From Callosobruchus maculatus (lineage: Eukaryota; Arthropoda; Insecta; Coleoptera; Chrysomelidae): 64,000 nucleotides of DNA. Position numbers and translations under genes: made by a program. Below the pieces are notes generated by a model. That model saw nothing but the letters and a program-made list of their open reading frames with translations. It was not told where the DNA came from and did not search any database. The DNA lies in the NCBI GenBank assembly GCA_951848785.1, contig CATOUR010000008.1:14340001-14404000 (forward strand), given 5' to 3'. Positions 33,061 to 43,194 of the stretch are shown piece by piece; the first letter of the stretch is position 1, and every line of letters starts with the position of its first letter.

Positions 33061-33354
33061 AAGGCAACTCATTAAAATTAATTAAAATAATGGACTAGGG
33101 AAAACAAATTTTTAAAATGATTTTTATTTGTATACGCAGCTCTTGCATATCTGCTTTCAATCGAATTTGAAATTGATTGTGACAGTCGAGCGGTTGTAAT
33201 TTTGTTTATTCTTTCTATAGCATTGATTTGTGTCGTTTTCAGACGATCCTTTTTTGAAAGGTGACAAAATTGTTACTTATCAATATAACCGTGTTCTTGC
33301 GTAGGATGTACCAAAACTAATCATGTCTATTCGTGAAGTGTCGTTAGAACAAGC

Positions 33355-33720
33355 GTGCACTATTGCAAGGAGCTTGCACCTATGAGCGCTTGATAGATGC
33401 CAGGTGTTCGGATCTACTTACCTTCCGATAGCTGACGATGATGCTCGATATAAATATGCTTGCGGGTATTGCGAAAAGTACTGCCAGGAAAATTAACTCA
33501 GAACGGGCAGAGAGGAAAGCATTCTGCACTGGCGAGATACACCAGTGTGAAAGCGAAGACGAAACTATGGAACAAATCATATTGAGTGCCCAGAGTTATC
33601 CTCTATTAAAGAGTGCGCGTTCGGGGAGTCTTGGTTTGCACCTGTCCACATAAGGGAGAAATCCCCAAATGACTTGTCCACCTTCTTAAAAGTGGCAGGA
33701 TGGACGATGACATGAGGAAA
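33355..33720 (+). pseudogene. I/R1-type C-terminal zinc-knuckle fragment
   Basis: Frames in this stretch encode ARKINSERAERKAF, then a Cys-Glu-x-E-D-E-T-M-E block. After a shift follow CPELSSIKECAFGESWFAP and SPNDLSTFLKVAGW. This follows the pattern of the C-terminal tail of retrotransposons of the I/R1 group: D-E-T-M-E-H, then C-P-E-L. It lies 350 bp beyond the RNase H fragment in the same orientation and is probably the same element with an insertion between. Confidence 0.5.
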
Positions 33721-33721
33721 C

Positions 33722-34170
33722 AACTCCCTGGGAGGATGCAAAATGGGCCAGTTGCGGCCTAAGTACAGTGGGTCTATTCTCCCTCCCCACTCTACATATA
33801 CAGATAAAGAGAGAGAGAGACAGAGAAGTTCCAATTTCAGTGATTGCACGAACCATATTCAAAGGTTGTCTGCCTACTTCTACGCCTAGAAGCTTCCCAC
33901 GTTTCAGGTAGGTAGGTACAGATACAAAGATTTTATTACAGGAGATAATATGCCTTTATTGCTTCTCATATCAAGCCATCAAAGGTATCACCGACGTGTG
34001 TCAGCTTCTGTTTATCCGTAAAACCAGCCAGTCAGACACAATATTTGCCAATCCCTTTGTACCCGGTTATAATCGAAAAGGAGGGGTGGAATGAGACCAT
34101 ATGCGATTCTGTCAGGGGCGTCGCTTCTTCAAACTTGGGATTTTTCAGCAGGTCCTATTTTTTTAATGTT
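33722..34170. other. No recognised gene
   Basis: Contains a short GA-rich run near 33807-33825 (GATAAAGAGAGAGAGAGACA) and otherwise nothing recognised. Confidence 0.4.
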
Positions 34171-34176
34171 CACTTA

Positions 34177-34846
34177 TAGCGTTTTTCACTGGTTGCACCC
34201 GGGCTGCGCTGGATTTCTGTTTTGCATTTCACTGGCAGTTCCAGTGCAAAATTTTTTAAGTGCACTCATTTCACTGGCATTTCTGCACTCGGAGCGGTCG
34301 AACTGAGTGCAATAATTTCGCACTGATTTCAAAGTGAGTGTTGTGGAAGTGAACCAAGAAAATGACAGTAGGTTTGAGAGGGAAACTTCAAATCATAGAA
34401 CTGTGTTTCAACTGTTTGAACTGTAGATCGTTGAATACGGTAATATCTAGTTGATTTTCACTATTTTCAGTCAGAATGCGTAGAATGAACGAAAAAATCA
34501 AACTTTTTGAACACCTATAGCTTACTTGAGAGTAATTCTAATGGTATGCTATCTACTTCCACCTCAAATGGATCCATACGATTAACTTTGCTGTAGAATT
34601 TATCCATTTTATAACCTCTGAACCTCTGAAGTCTCGAAAATGAAAATCACAAATGAAAACATTGGAAATATGTGGATCATAAACAACATAACTGACAACT
34701 TATCTAATGTCAAAAGTCAAAACAAGTTGTTTCTTGATGCGTATTCCGCTGGAAGAACCCAGTGCAAAAGTGTTACCCTAGGTGAACTTTGTCAGTATTC
34801 CGCACTCGCACGGAGTGCACTAAAATGTGCCTAGTGAAAAACGCTA
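34177..34846. mobile_element. 670-bp PIF/Harbinger-like MITE with TTA duplication
   Basis: Ends TAGCGTTTTTCACT and AGTGAAAAACGCTA are perfect 14-bp inverted repeats. TTA lies on both sides, at 34174-34176 and 34847-34849, a 3-bp duplication typical of PIF/Harbinger. Subterminal GAGTGCA/TGCACT words recur on both sides (34269, 34309, 34817). No transposase is encoded; a 64-codon frame inside is incidental. Confidence 0.75.
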
Positions 34847-35001
34847 TTAGTTGACCATAAATTTGAACACAGACGTTTACTAGCAGTCACTCAACCGCAA
34901 GTTGTAGTCCAAATCAACGCTGCCTTGCTAAGCTGAAACGTTCTATCTGACAAACTTTTACGTTTAGTGTAAAGGCTTATGACTTATGTGTGGTTCAGAC
35001 A

Positions 35002-35175
35002 TAGTTTCTAAAGCGTCAAGTGGTAATTCAAAACCGGTCAAGTTAATTTTCCAACTCGTCACTTGTAATTTCAAGCCGTCAAGTGTAATTTATATGTGTT
35101 AGTTTGAATTTACAATTGACGAGTTGGAAAATTAACTTGACCGTTTTGAATTATCACTTGACGCTTTAGAAACTA
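35002..35175. mobile_element. Small hairpin MITE, member 2 of three
   Basis: Arms are near-perfect inverted copies of about 80 bp. They start TAGTTTCTAAAGCGTCAAG and contain AAGTTAATTTTCCAACTCG. The loop is only a few bases. This is the best-preserved member of the trio. Confidence 0.85.
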
Positions 35176-35297
35176 AAGCTGGAAAAGGTGTAGAACTATT
35201 TCCTGAACCATGTTGGATGGTGGCTCAGGATTATTTGACTATGTTGCGAGATCTTCTTCGGGTAAGCCAAAATAGTGTATATTTTTCTTTCCAGCAG

Positions 35298-35430
35298 TAG
35301 TTTCAAAAGGATCAATTTACATTTCTAAAGCGATAATTGTAAATTCAAACTGTAGGTTGTAATATTGTACTTGTAATATTTAAATTTACAATTGTCGCTT
35401 TAGAAATGTATATTGATCTTCTTGAAACTA
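35298..35430. mobile_element. Small hairpin MITE, member 3 of three
   Basis: Starts TAGTTTCAAAAGG and ends with the inverted CTTGAAACTA. Both arms contain ACATTTCTAAAGCGA and the word AATTGTAAA. Related to members 1 and 2. Confidence 0.8.
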
Positions 35431-35479
35431 CATTTTGAAAAAGTATAGTCCATTATAGGTGTAACTACCAACGCTGGTT

Positions 35480-36155
35480 TTCGTTTGTACCTACTTTCGG
35501 CAACCAGGCAATGGCTCCATACTTTATCATAAGTCTAATAGTTGTGGTGTAAATCTAGTGGGTCACACTTGACCATGGGCTCCAAGTGCGGCCCACTGTT
35601 CGTCGACATTGTTCATAATTGACATAAGATGGACATAAGCTCCTTTAGCTCTACTGTCTAAGTGACAGTTCCACGTCAGCTTTCTGTCGAGGGTAATACC
35701 AAAATATTTCACGTCTTGAAAAAAAATTTAGCTTGACATTCAGAAGTTTGGGTTTAGGCCCCTTATATCCTTTTTTCTGGTGAACAGGACCATCTCAGTC
35801 TTCTTGGGACTGTTCGACAATGAATCATCCAAGCACCATTTTTCTATTGATTTGAGTGCTACTTGGGTTCGATCACATGTGTCCTCAAATCTACCTGTTT
35901 GCAGGTTTGCTATTGTGTTGAGGTGATTGATGAGGGTATTCAGTTTAAAGCAGCGCTGACAGTCTACCTTCCTGCGGACAACTACTGATGACCACACCTT
36001 TAACAGGAATGTCCTCTACTTTTATTGTTATTGCTATGCTGGAGAGCATGCTAAATATCCATTTACTCACAGTCAAAGGTACGTTCCTAGCTTGGAGTTG
36101 CTGGCCAATTTTTTTGGAATGTTGTTTTGTCAAATGCTCGTTCCCTATGTAACGG
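35480..36155 (-). pseudogene. I/R1-type reverse transcriptase, palm and thumb part
   Basis: Minus-strand frames encode AFDKTTFQ, then QQLQARNVPLTVSKWIFSML, VKGVVISSCPQEGRLSALL and FEDTCDRTQVALKSIEKWCL. These are followed by NSPKKTEMVLFTRKKDIRGL and, after a frameshift, YFGITLDRKLTWNCHLD. The order is typical for RT of I/R1-group elements: A-F-D motif, C-P-Q-G-G-V-L-S, C-x-x-T-x-x-A-L, N-P-x-K-T-E, L-G-I-x-L-D. The F-A-D-D segment is garbled by an indel near 35930. The N-terminal part of the same RT lies at 37612-37900, separated by an insertion. Confidence 0.75.
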
Positions 36156-37611
36156 TTCGATATTTCTTTATCTGAGTCAGTACGCGATTTTCAATTTTGA
36201 GACGCCCTGCACAAGAGGAATGATGGGTTGCCTATGTGCAAGATAATGACACAGCATAGTAAACGACCAGCACAATAACTCAGGCTAACGATACTTCGAT
36301 GCTTGTACTTCTGCACTAATATCGAATATTTTTATCTTAGATACTTTTTGAGCGATTCCAAGTTGGTATCGATACTTTTGTAGGGGTATCGGTATCGAAA
36401 ATAATTATATAATTATTGAGCCGTGTAATCAATTGCCCAAAATTCTCTGTACGAACCTAACGCACCTATTTGGCTAAAACATTTATATCGAGTTGGTACC
36501 GCTTTCGATATTTTCATTTTCGCATCTCTACCCAAAGTTCACAGCCGTAAAATCATCCATAAATCATCCCAAGGTCAAATTTTGTAGGAACCATTTTTAT
36601 ATAGGAAATCCTCAGAGATATTGTGCTGGTTGTTTACTATGCTGTGATAATGATATCCCCATATATTAGAAAATATCTGAAGAGCAAAAAAGAGGAATTT
36701 TCGTGATGACGAAAATGTAGCGGTCGTCTTGAGCACTTTCAAACATGGCGGGTTGTTTTATGTGTGCGAGTGTGTGTGGAAGCCGCATAACATCTAAGGT
36801 AATCTATTATAGAAAATCTAGTAGACCTTAAATTAATTATCATCATTTATTCCGATTTATTTAGAAATTTATTATCATTGTAGGCTTCTCTTGCCACCGG
36901 CACGTGCTCGTGCAGTATGCATGTATTTTATTCAAGCCCAATTTTCTAATGCCGTCAGCCACCATCTCTACTCTTTAAGCCGTTGTACTGCTCGGGAGAA
37001 ACCTCTGAGCTCGGAATGCTTGGGTCCCTCCATCGTATGAGTCCCGTTTAGATGGCTTTATCCCTTAGGAGGTAATAATCTCACCGAGAGGATAAAAGAA
37101 CGTATTCACCATTTATATTTGGTGAATGAAAAGTCATCCCTGGAATCCAGTTTTTACCATAAGCGTCGTGTTGAACATTACAAACAGTTTTTCTCCGTAC
37201 TGGAATGAACCCTAATGTGAAATCCCCTCAGGTCAATGAAGTGAAGAATTTTACTGTAATTTCAACATATGAAAATTATATACCTAAATTGGTAACCAAT
37301 TTAACCGTACTGTTGATGCGGGTCATTTAATCTATAAGTTTGATATATTGCCCATAGGGTTTAAATCTTAATCTACTATATCAATTCATTCTTAAATCCG
37401 GTTTTTGTGATAATTACATAATATATTTTCCGTAGCAATTAGGTAATCAGCTTGTTTGTTTCACCCTTTCCGTCGACTATGTCGGCTGGCGCCGTCCTGG
37501 CTTCAACCTTATTTAAACGGGCTTTAAATAATATTTAATTTAATAACAAAATACCCCCAGTCTCGTCTTTGACTGAGCTATACATAAAAAAAGACGTCAA
37601 CCCTAAAGAGA
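36156..37611. mobile_element. Insertion splitting an I/R1-type RT; partly hAT-like
   Basis: The RT reading stops at FIDV (37612 side) and resumes at RAFDK (36150 side), so about 1.45 kb was inserted. Inside, 36270-36537 has GGTATCGATACTTTT-type words. It ends with CGCATCTCTA at 36524-36533, an inverted hAT-like TAGAGATGCG tip. The remaining sequence is AT-rich and unrecognised. Exact ends and target duplication were not resolved. Confidence 0.4.
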
Positions 37612-37905
37612 CACGTCACACCCAACGTCTATGAATACACCCAGGGTCTATTCTTTGTTGATCCAGTTATCTCTCGGTTCTGCCAACTACTTGATGCAGT
37701 GCCGAGTCGGCGGATCTGCCCGGAGTGTATGCATGTCATCTCTCATATACCTCTCGCATAGCGTTTCCATCGTCTTGAGAAAAAACAATGTAAAGCTTAT
37801 TGGTCGGAATGCATTCGGTAGGGTGTAGTCCATCCTACCTGGTTTAGGTAACAAGATCACCCTCACCTCATAACAAGCTCCAATTGCTGGTTCAGCCAGT
37901 GGTAT
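37612..37905 (-). pseudogene. I/R1-type reverse transcriptase, N-terminal part
   Basis: The minus strand encodes VILLPKPGRMDYTLPNAFRP, then ISFTLFFLKTMETLCERYMR, DDMHTLRADPPTRHC and TLGVFIDV. This is the fingers region of I/R1-group RT, patterned P-K-P-G-R, F-R-P-I-S-L, L-L-K-x-x-E-R, then F-L-D-I-E. It is collinear with the palm part at 35480-36155. Stops after HCIK and NKE confirm decay. Confidence 0.75.
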
Positions 37906-38012
37906 GACCCATACTTATCCCAAAACGAAAACGCAATTGCCGCCACTGCACTAGAGCGTTTCAATAAAAATACAGCACAGGGCGTTTCACCTGTTAAAGC
38001 AGCGTCTGCCGA

Positions 38013-38204
38013 TTGTTTGACGACACGTGGTCGTCACGTGACCAAGTCAGCGCCTTTCTTGATCGATTAATTAAAAAAGGCGGACAGCATTATATTGTTC
38101 GTCAAATTGGCAGATTGTATCTGCAACCATACGCAGAATTACGCAGAACTCTTTATGTAGATATGTTATTTAAATTCTGTCCGGAATTTATAAAATTACT
38201 TTAA
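38013..38204 (+). other. Unrecognised 63-codon open frame
   Basis: The frame reads FLDRLIKKGGQHYIVRQIG, then LYLQPYAELRRTLYVDMLF and FCPEFIKLL, with protein-like composition. It ends in a stop just before LINE-B. Upstream, an overlapping frame reads NENAIAATALERFNKNTAQG and VSPVKAASADCLTTRG, so a single frameshift near 38010 could join the two. No family is recognised. It could be an unidentified transposon or captured gene fragment, or chance. Confidence 0.3.
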
Positions 38205-38221
38205 AATAACGTCGTAGGGTC

Positions 38222-38845
38222 TCAGAATACATTGCCTTGTAAAGAATGAAAGCCTATGCACTGTAGAAGCGCTGCGGGAGGATAAGTATCGGTGCACGTT
38301 AGATTTGAAACACTGCAGGTTGTAGCCGTCGGGAAACAATTTCCCCGTAGCTCATTCCACAGCGTCGAAGTAAGTTCTCCAAGAGAAGGAATGCTGGAGG
38401 GGGCTGGTTCGAGGAGTAGGGACCTCAACCCCTCTATTGTTCCTCGTTCGGACGGCCTTTCGGGTTATCATCTGGAAGAACTCACTTGAATATCTTCCAT
38501 GGTAAAATCTGTAAAAGAGGACAGGTCTGCCACCCTTCCTCGATGCTCCAGGCTGTGGAGGTCCTTTGTGAGGTTGAGTTACTCCAAATATGGTCGGATT
38601 TGTGCCAAAACTCCAAGCTTCCGGGATGCCGTTTGAGTAATACTGACGACGTGCTCATGCCAGGACATGTAATTGTTAATGTTGATCCCCAAAAGCTTGA
38701 CAGAAGGTGATTCGACTATTGGGTGACCCTTCATTTTCACAGTTGGTAAGCCAACGTCAGACGACTTCTTTGTCAACGTTGTTGCCTGAGTTTTCTGTAC
38801 GTTAAACTGTGCTTTACTTACTAATCCCCACTCCCCACATGTGCC
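38222..38845 (-). pseudogene. LINE-B (CR1-type) fragment, minus copy 1
   Basis: The minus strand encodes SKAQFNVQKTQATTLTKKS and the family signature MKGHPIVESPSVKLLGINI, then NYMSWHEHVVSITQTASRKL, in the frame 38579-38776. This is the RT region beyond the catalytic site. An internal deletion then joins it to the C-terminal and 3' non-coding part (AGCGCTGCGGGAGGATAAG, 38262-38283). Compared with the copies at 48888, 56380 and 61300 it lacks the L-E-Y-C-S-H block. Confidence 0.75.
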
Positions 38846-39063
38846 TTGTTGAGGTCAAATCTTTTGTAATCTTCCAAGTAAGTCATGTGACTTTTCCTAG
38901 AATACATGGCATTGCATCGTACTGTTCTTGAGATGACTCTCGGCCATTCCCAGATGTTTACACGGTTACTGTCAGTTAGATGCAGGTACCTTGAATTTTT
39001 AAGGGATGGGTCTCTGGAGTAGTCTATAGTTATTTGTATCCTCACTGTTTGTTCATCCAAGCT
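38846..39063 (-). other. Unrecognised open frame next to LINE-B
   Basis: An uninterrupted minus-strand frame of about 79 codons reads RIQITIDYSRDPSLKNSRYL, then NRVNIWEWPRVISRTVRC and SHMTYLEDYKRFDL. Its last codons run into LINE-B homology. Composition is protein-like but no family is recognised. The apparent splice donor GTAAGT at its end lies in LINE-B sequence and is not good support for an exon. Confidence 0.25.
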
Positions 39064-39064
39064 G

Positions 39065-39535
39065 CTATACGGTGTTCAGCACTACTCAGCGTCTTGAACT
39101 AAACCCTGTGGATTCTCACTTAACAGCTTTCTTAATAATGTCGCCATTGATATTGATGGGATTTTGCTGCAGTCGACGTGGGCACTTCGAATGGTAATAT
39201 TTTGCTTGGTTCCATGAATGGTGTAAGGGTGCTGTCTTTCTGTCCAACAATTGCTTGAATTTCCTATAACAGGAAGAGGGTTGATAACACAGAGATTTTT
39301 AAGAGAATACTTGTTTTGATTGAAAACATATTCCGAAGTATATCTCTACACTTTAGTTATAGGAATAGGCCTTAGAATACCAGTGCTATATATTCAGACT
39401 ACGTTCATTGCTATTATGTAAACTTTGTTTATTTTTCTTAGCTATTAAACTTTATATCGATATCTAACTCTTCACATAACTCTTATACTGTCCTGTAAGT
39501 CGATTTCTGGTGTGGACAACACATTGTTCTTGTTA
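39065..39535. other. No recognised gene
   Basis: No supported coding, RNA or repeat feature seen. Confidence 0.4.
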
Positions 39536-39537
39536 TT

Positions 39538-39677
39538 ATTTGCTGCATTTCTAATTTTTTTTCGCATGGTTGCGGTAGTATACAGCTATTGGCGCACTCT
39601 GCCAAGACAATACTTGAACTATTATTCTGAACTAAGGAAGCACTGTACAATAATACAGGTCTTCAGGATTACAGACT
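39538..39677 (+). repeat. Dispersed repeat, partner of 279-408
   Basis: About 140 bp similar to 279-408 in the same orientation, with words GCATTTCTAA, TCGCATGGTTG, CTTGAACTATTATTCTG and CAGGTCTTCAGGATTACA. Confidence 0.6.
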
Positions 39678-39679
39678 TT

Positions 39680-40828
39680 TGAAAGGTTTTGTGTAACTTT
39701 TCGTCTAGGATCAACTGTTGTAGGTGTGTTCTAAGACCTAGGACCGACATAATGACGGGGACAATAATAGCATTGTTTTATTTACAGAGTAGTTTTATCT
39801 CTATGGCATTAGGAACTACAATATCTATTAAAAAAAAACTTTTGACTGAAAAATTGTATCTGGTCTATTGGCTGGTATAGTTCTGTCTGTATGTATTTCA
39901 GCGTCCAAGGGCATACTTTGTATTGATTGTTTTCGACTACTAATTTTGACTACTACTACTACTACTGTCGGTGTGTAATTATTATAATGTCGTCCTTTGT
40001 TTTCTGTTAGCTTGTTTGTTGTGGCCAGTGGTTGGTGTATGACTTTGATTGCATAGTTATGTTTGGTTGTGTACTCGGTTTAAGCGAGAGTTTTGCATAC
40101 GCTTGTTATGTGTTTGATTATTTCCTTCTGCTAGTGATGCTTTCTGCAATTATCGTCAGTTATGGATGGATATCCAATCATGTACTGTTTCGTGTCGGAA
40201 TCACTTGATCCCAGATAGCAAGCATAAAACCCTCATCCATTTCTGGAAAGAATCGTTATTATAGGTATTTTCACATCGGCCGCTTCTCCTTTACTCCAGG
40301 GGATTCAAACCCAGTGCTCATACTTTTCAACCTGTTACTTCTCAAATGTACACTCAATCACTGAACACTTGTCTGCTAAATTAATATGGTACTGAATATG
40401 TGAAGAAACCTAAGAACCTACCCTGACAAAAGAAAAAAGATCACAGCCAGACCCACAGTGAATTATCGCTACACATTTGAAATTTGTTTGGGATGGTATC
40501 GAGATCCAAATGTCGTGGAAACACCAGCTGTCACTTTCAAAATATTTTGAAATGAACTAAGCATAGTGCGTTGCCGTCTAACGTCGCTATCGTTAGTTTA
40601 TTGCATTATAATTCGAATTAGAAGCTAAAGATTTATGATAAACAACAAAATAGGTTAAAAAACTAGGAAACGACGTTTGTCAAGAGTGTCAGTTTAAAGC
40701 GTTTTGAACGCGTTTCGAAAATCGTTTTGAAATCTGTCGTGGAAACACCGGCAATTAGAAATCGCAAAACGTTTTGAAAACGGCTTTGAAAGCCCATGGA
40801 AACGTAGTAATTGTCGCCTCTATCCGCG
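39680..40828. other. No recognised gene; short (ACT)n near 39947
   Basis: A short ACT trinucleotide run lies at about 39947-39966. CGTGGAAACACC occurs twice (near 40515 and 40738) within CpG-bearing AT-rich DNA. The stretch next to 40829 may include the 3' non-coding part of the retrotransposon on the minus strand. Confidence 0.4.
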
Positions 40829-41926
40829 CTAGTTCCTAAGACCTGCCCTTTTGGCAAAGGCAAGTACATTCTTAGGTCCTATCCGTTTTATCTCTATTAG
40901 TTCCAAGGTTCTTGAGCCCAGCATAGTCTGCCTGTGATAACCCAGGGTTTCACAGCGACACAGGATGTGTGCCGAGGATTCTTCCTCTTCACCACACCAC
41001 GTGCGCGTTGGGTCATTGACCACCCTCATCACAAACAAGTGACGCCTGAAGGTATTGTGACCTGTTAATAAGCCTACTAACAATCTCAAGTTACTCCTAT
41101 CCAGAGAGAGACACAATCGTCCTATTCTCTCTGCAGGCCCTGCTAATAGCTCCCGAGCCTGACGGAGATGACCAGAGATGTTGTTCCATCTCAGAGAGTG
41201 TTGATTCTGGATCCACTCTCCAGTTGTTTTCCTAACCAAGTTTGCAGACAGTCCTAAGGCTGGTTCCGGGCCCACAAAACTGTTTCCGGATCCCATACTG
41301 GCTAGATGATCCGCCATTTCATTACCCTTTACCCCAGCGTGCCCAGGTACCCACATCAGTGATACCTTGTGTTTAGCTGAGATGTCGTCAAGAGCCCTCC
41401 TACACTCCAGGACCAGTCCCGACGTTATTTTCCAAGCACTCAGTGCTTTGATGGCTGCCTGACTGTCAGAGCAGATAGTAATCCGCCTCCTAGACCCGTC
41501 AATTTCCCAAATACGATTTACACAAGCAAGTATCGCGTAGATCTCAGCCTGGAATACTGTGGTGTGCTCCTCAAGAGGGAGTGAAAGTCTTGTATGGGGT
41601 CCGTAGACTCCCGAGCCCGAGCCCTCTCTAGCGAGTGAACCGTCTGTGTACCAGACCTGTCCTCCTCCTTCGAAGAGCTGTCTTTCCCTAGACTCCCACT
41701 CTTCCCTTGACGGAAACACCACCGTAAATTTGCGATTGAAGCGATGCGTAGGAGAAACTGTATCGCTCCTCGCCAACAAAATAGGACAATCCTCATACAA
41801 CTCTGCTAGAATCGTCGACTGTCCTTTGCCTGGATTCATAAAAGTCCAGCTACCCTGACTCCAGAGACGGAACCCAGTTTTTCTAGCTTCCCCTTGGATT
41901 ACCAGATCCAAAGGAGGAAGATTCAA
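40829..41926 (-). CDS. I/R1-type retrotransposon ORF2 C-terminus: RNase H and zinc knuckle, open frame
   Basis: A 365-codon open frame, the longest in the window. Residues 91-100 hold the first RNase H motif VWYTDGSLAR (Asp95). Motif two is VFQAEIYAI (Glu128), motif three ICSDSQAAIKAL (Asp154) and motif four WVPGHAGVKGNEMADHLA (His196, Asp206). All four acidic residues are present. FVGPEPALG follows at 217-225. Residues 308-325 form a partial zinc knuckle (Cys311, His320, Cys323 or Cys325); the first Cys of the usual C-x2-C pair is Arg308. In such elements this domain follows RT and removes RNA from the RNA-DNA hybrid. The start codon is only the first Met in the open stretch; RT should lie upstream near 42000 but is not recognised there, so the element is 5'-truncated. 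Confidence 0.85.
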   Translation of the reverse strand: MNLPPLDLVIQGEARKTGFRLWSQGSWTFMNPGKGQSTILAELYEDCPILLARSDTVSPTHRFNRKFTVVFPSREEWESRERQLFEGGGQVWYTDGSLAREGSGSGVYGPHTRLSLPLEEHTTVFQAEIYAILACVNRIWEIDGSRRRITICSDSQAAIKALSAWKITSGLVLECRRALDDISAKHKVSLMWVPGHAGVKGNEMADHLASMGSGNSFVGPEPALGLSANLVRKTTGEWIQNQHSLRWNNISGHLRQARELLAGPAERIGRLCLSLDRSNLRLLVGLLTGHNTFRRHLFVMRVVNDPTRTWCGEEEESSAHILCRCETLGYHRQTMLGSRTLELIEIKRIGPKNVLAFAKRAGLRN

Positions 41927-41929
41927 TAG

Positions 41930-42795
41930 TGTTTCATAATGGACCTAATTGTCAGATCTATAGAATTTGAGGCATCCAGATGACAACTAGTCGTTTCTAG
42001 AACGCATATCTGTGGGTAAGTTCTGTAACTTTCACTATAGTAACGAAAGCAGGCGGAAACGAAGCTAATCATTTACGAAAACGATTTTTGACGGCATTCC
42101 ATGACCAAAGTTTAACGCTTCGTTACGCTTTCGGCATGGTGTTCGAATGACTCGTGAGCATTGACGAGTTGGCTTAAATATATCTGGATGAGACTCTGCA
42201 AAATCCAGCAATACCGACCATTGCGAAGGATTAGTTTTTTCTCTTCGATTCGTTGATTTTTAATTAAGTACACAAATGATTTAAGCAAATTGTCACTTTG
42301 ACAAACAGCAATAATGTCAAAACTTGTCTAACGAGATTCAAAATTTTTCGCTATTGCTTATACCGTTCGTCTAGGTTGGTTGTGTCCGAGTCGAAACGAA
42401 GACATTTATGGAATAGCGAAACGAGGGAAAGCCTTGGAAGAATGTCGCTATCGCTTCGCTTAGAGGTACAGCATTCACCCACTGAACACTTCATCTGACT
42501 TCTCCAAAATCATCAGATGATTCGATGACACATCCAAAATATAACGTATGATTATGACAATAACGTCATACATGACAACCACATAAGTCATCAAGAGTAT
42601 ATGTATACAGTATGTTACAAAATCAAATTCAAATATATTTGCGCATATAACATAACAATATATATGTAAATAGAAATATACCAAAGGCCCAAGAGTTCCT
42701 TCTTTTTCCCAGTACTGTAACTACATCGTCTCAACCGCATGACCCACTGGGTATATCGGAACATCATTCCCTCATCTACTTTTTAACATTAATGC
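41930..42795. other. No recognised gene
   Basis: No RT homology is seen just upstream of the RNase H frame. Short words around AGCGAAACG and CGCTTCG recur between 42030 and 42460 without a clear structure. Confidence 0.4.
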
Positions 42796-42799
42796 GTTC

Positions 42800-43040
42800 T
42801 ATCTGCGGCGTTTTTTCCTTACACCACCAACTCCCAGAGCAGGTTGCGATCCCGGCTGGTGTCTCCCCCCTCCCTTCTGGCCCCGTTCCCGCCATTTTGC
42901 TCTCCCTCGGGAACCAAGCGCGAGTGCACTTTCGTGTCGGCATTATTCTTGATTTCCTGCCGTGCGACAGCAGCAGGAGGATAGCAGGGATGTAGCAGGA
43001 CGCTACCCGGAGCAGAAGCCTAGCTGACGCCACCAGGATG
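42800..43040. promoter_or_regulatory. GC-rich island
   Basis: GC- and CpG-rich relative to both sides, with C-rich tracts (CCCCCCTCCC near 42866) and CTCGGGAACCAAGCGCGAG at 42906-42924. Open frames on both strands are explained by composition. No TATA box or attached gene was identified. Confidence 0.25.
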
Positions 43041-43194
43041 AAAAATGGAGCTACGAAAACACGGGATCATGATGCGATGATACGGATGGGAAAATAGGAA
43101 GGAGGTCGCGATGTTGTTGCTTTGCACGCATCGTCAGCATTTTTTAGCGGATGAATAAAAATGCTGATTGAATATTCTTTCAAGCGGCAAGGTG

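Noticed and set aside
38821..38830. GTAAGT splice donor that would make 38822-39063 (minus) a host exon
   Set aside because: The donor word lies in LINE-B sequence; the equivalent site in the 61500 copy reads GCGAATAAAG, so it is a chance variant.
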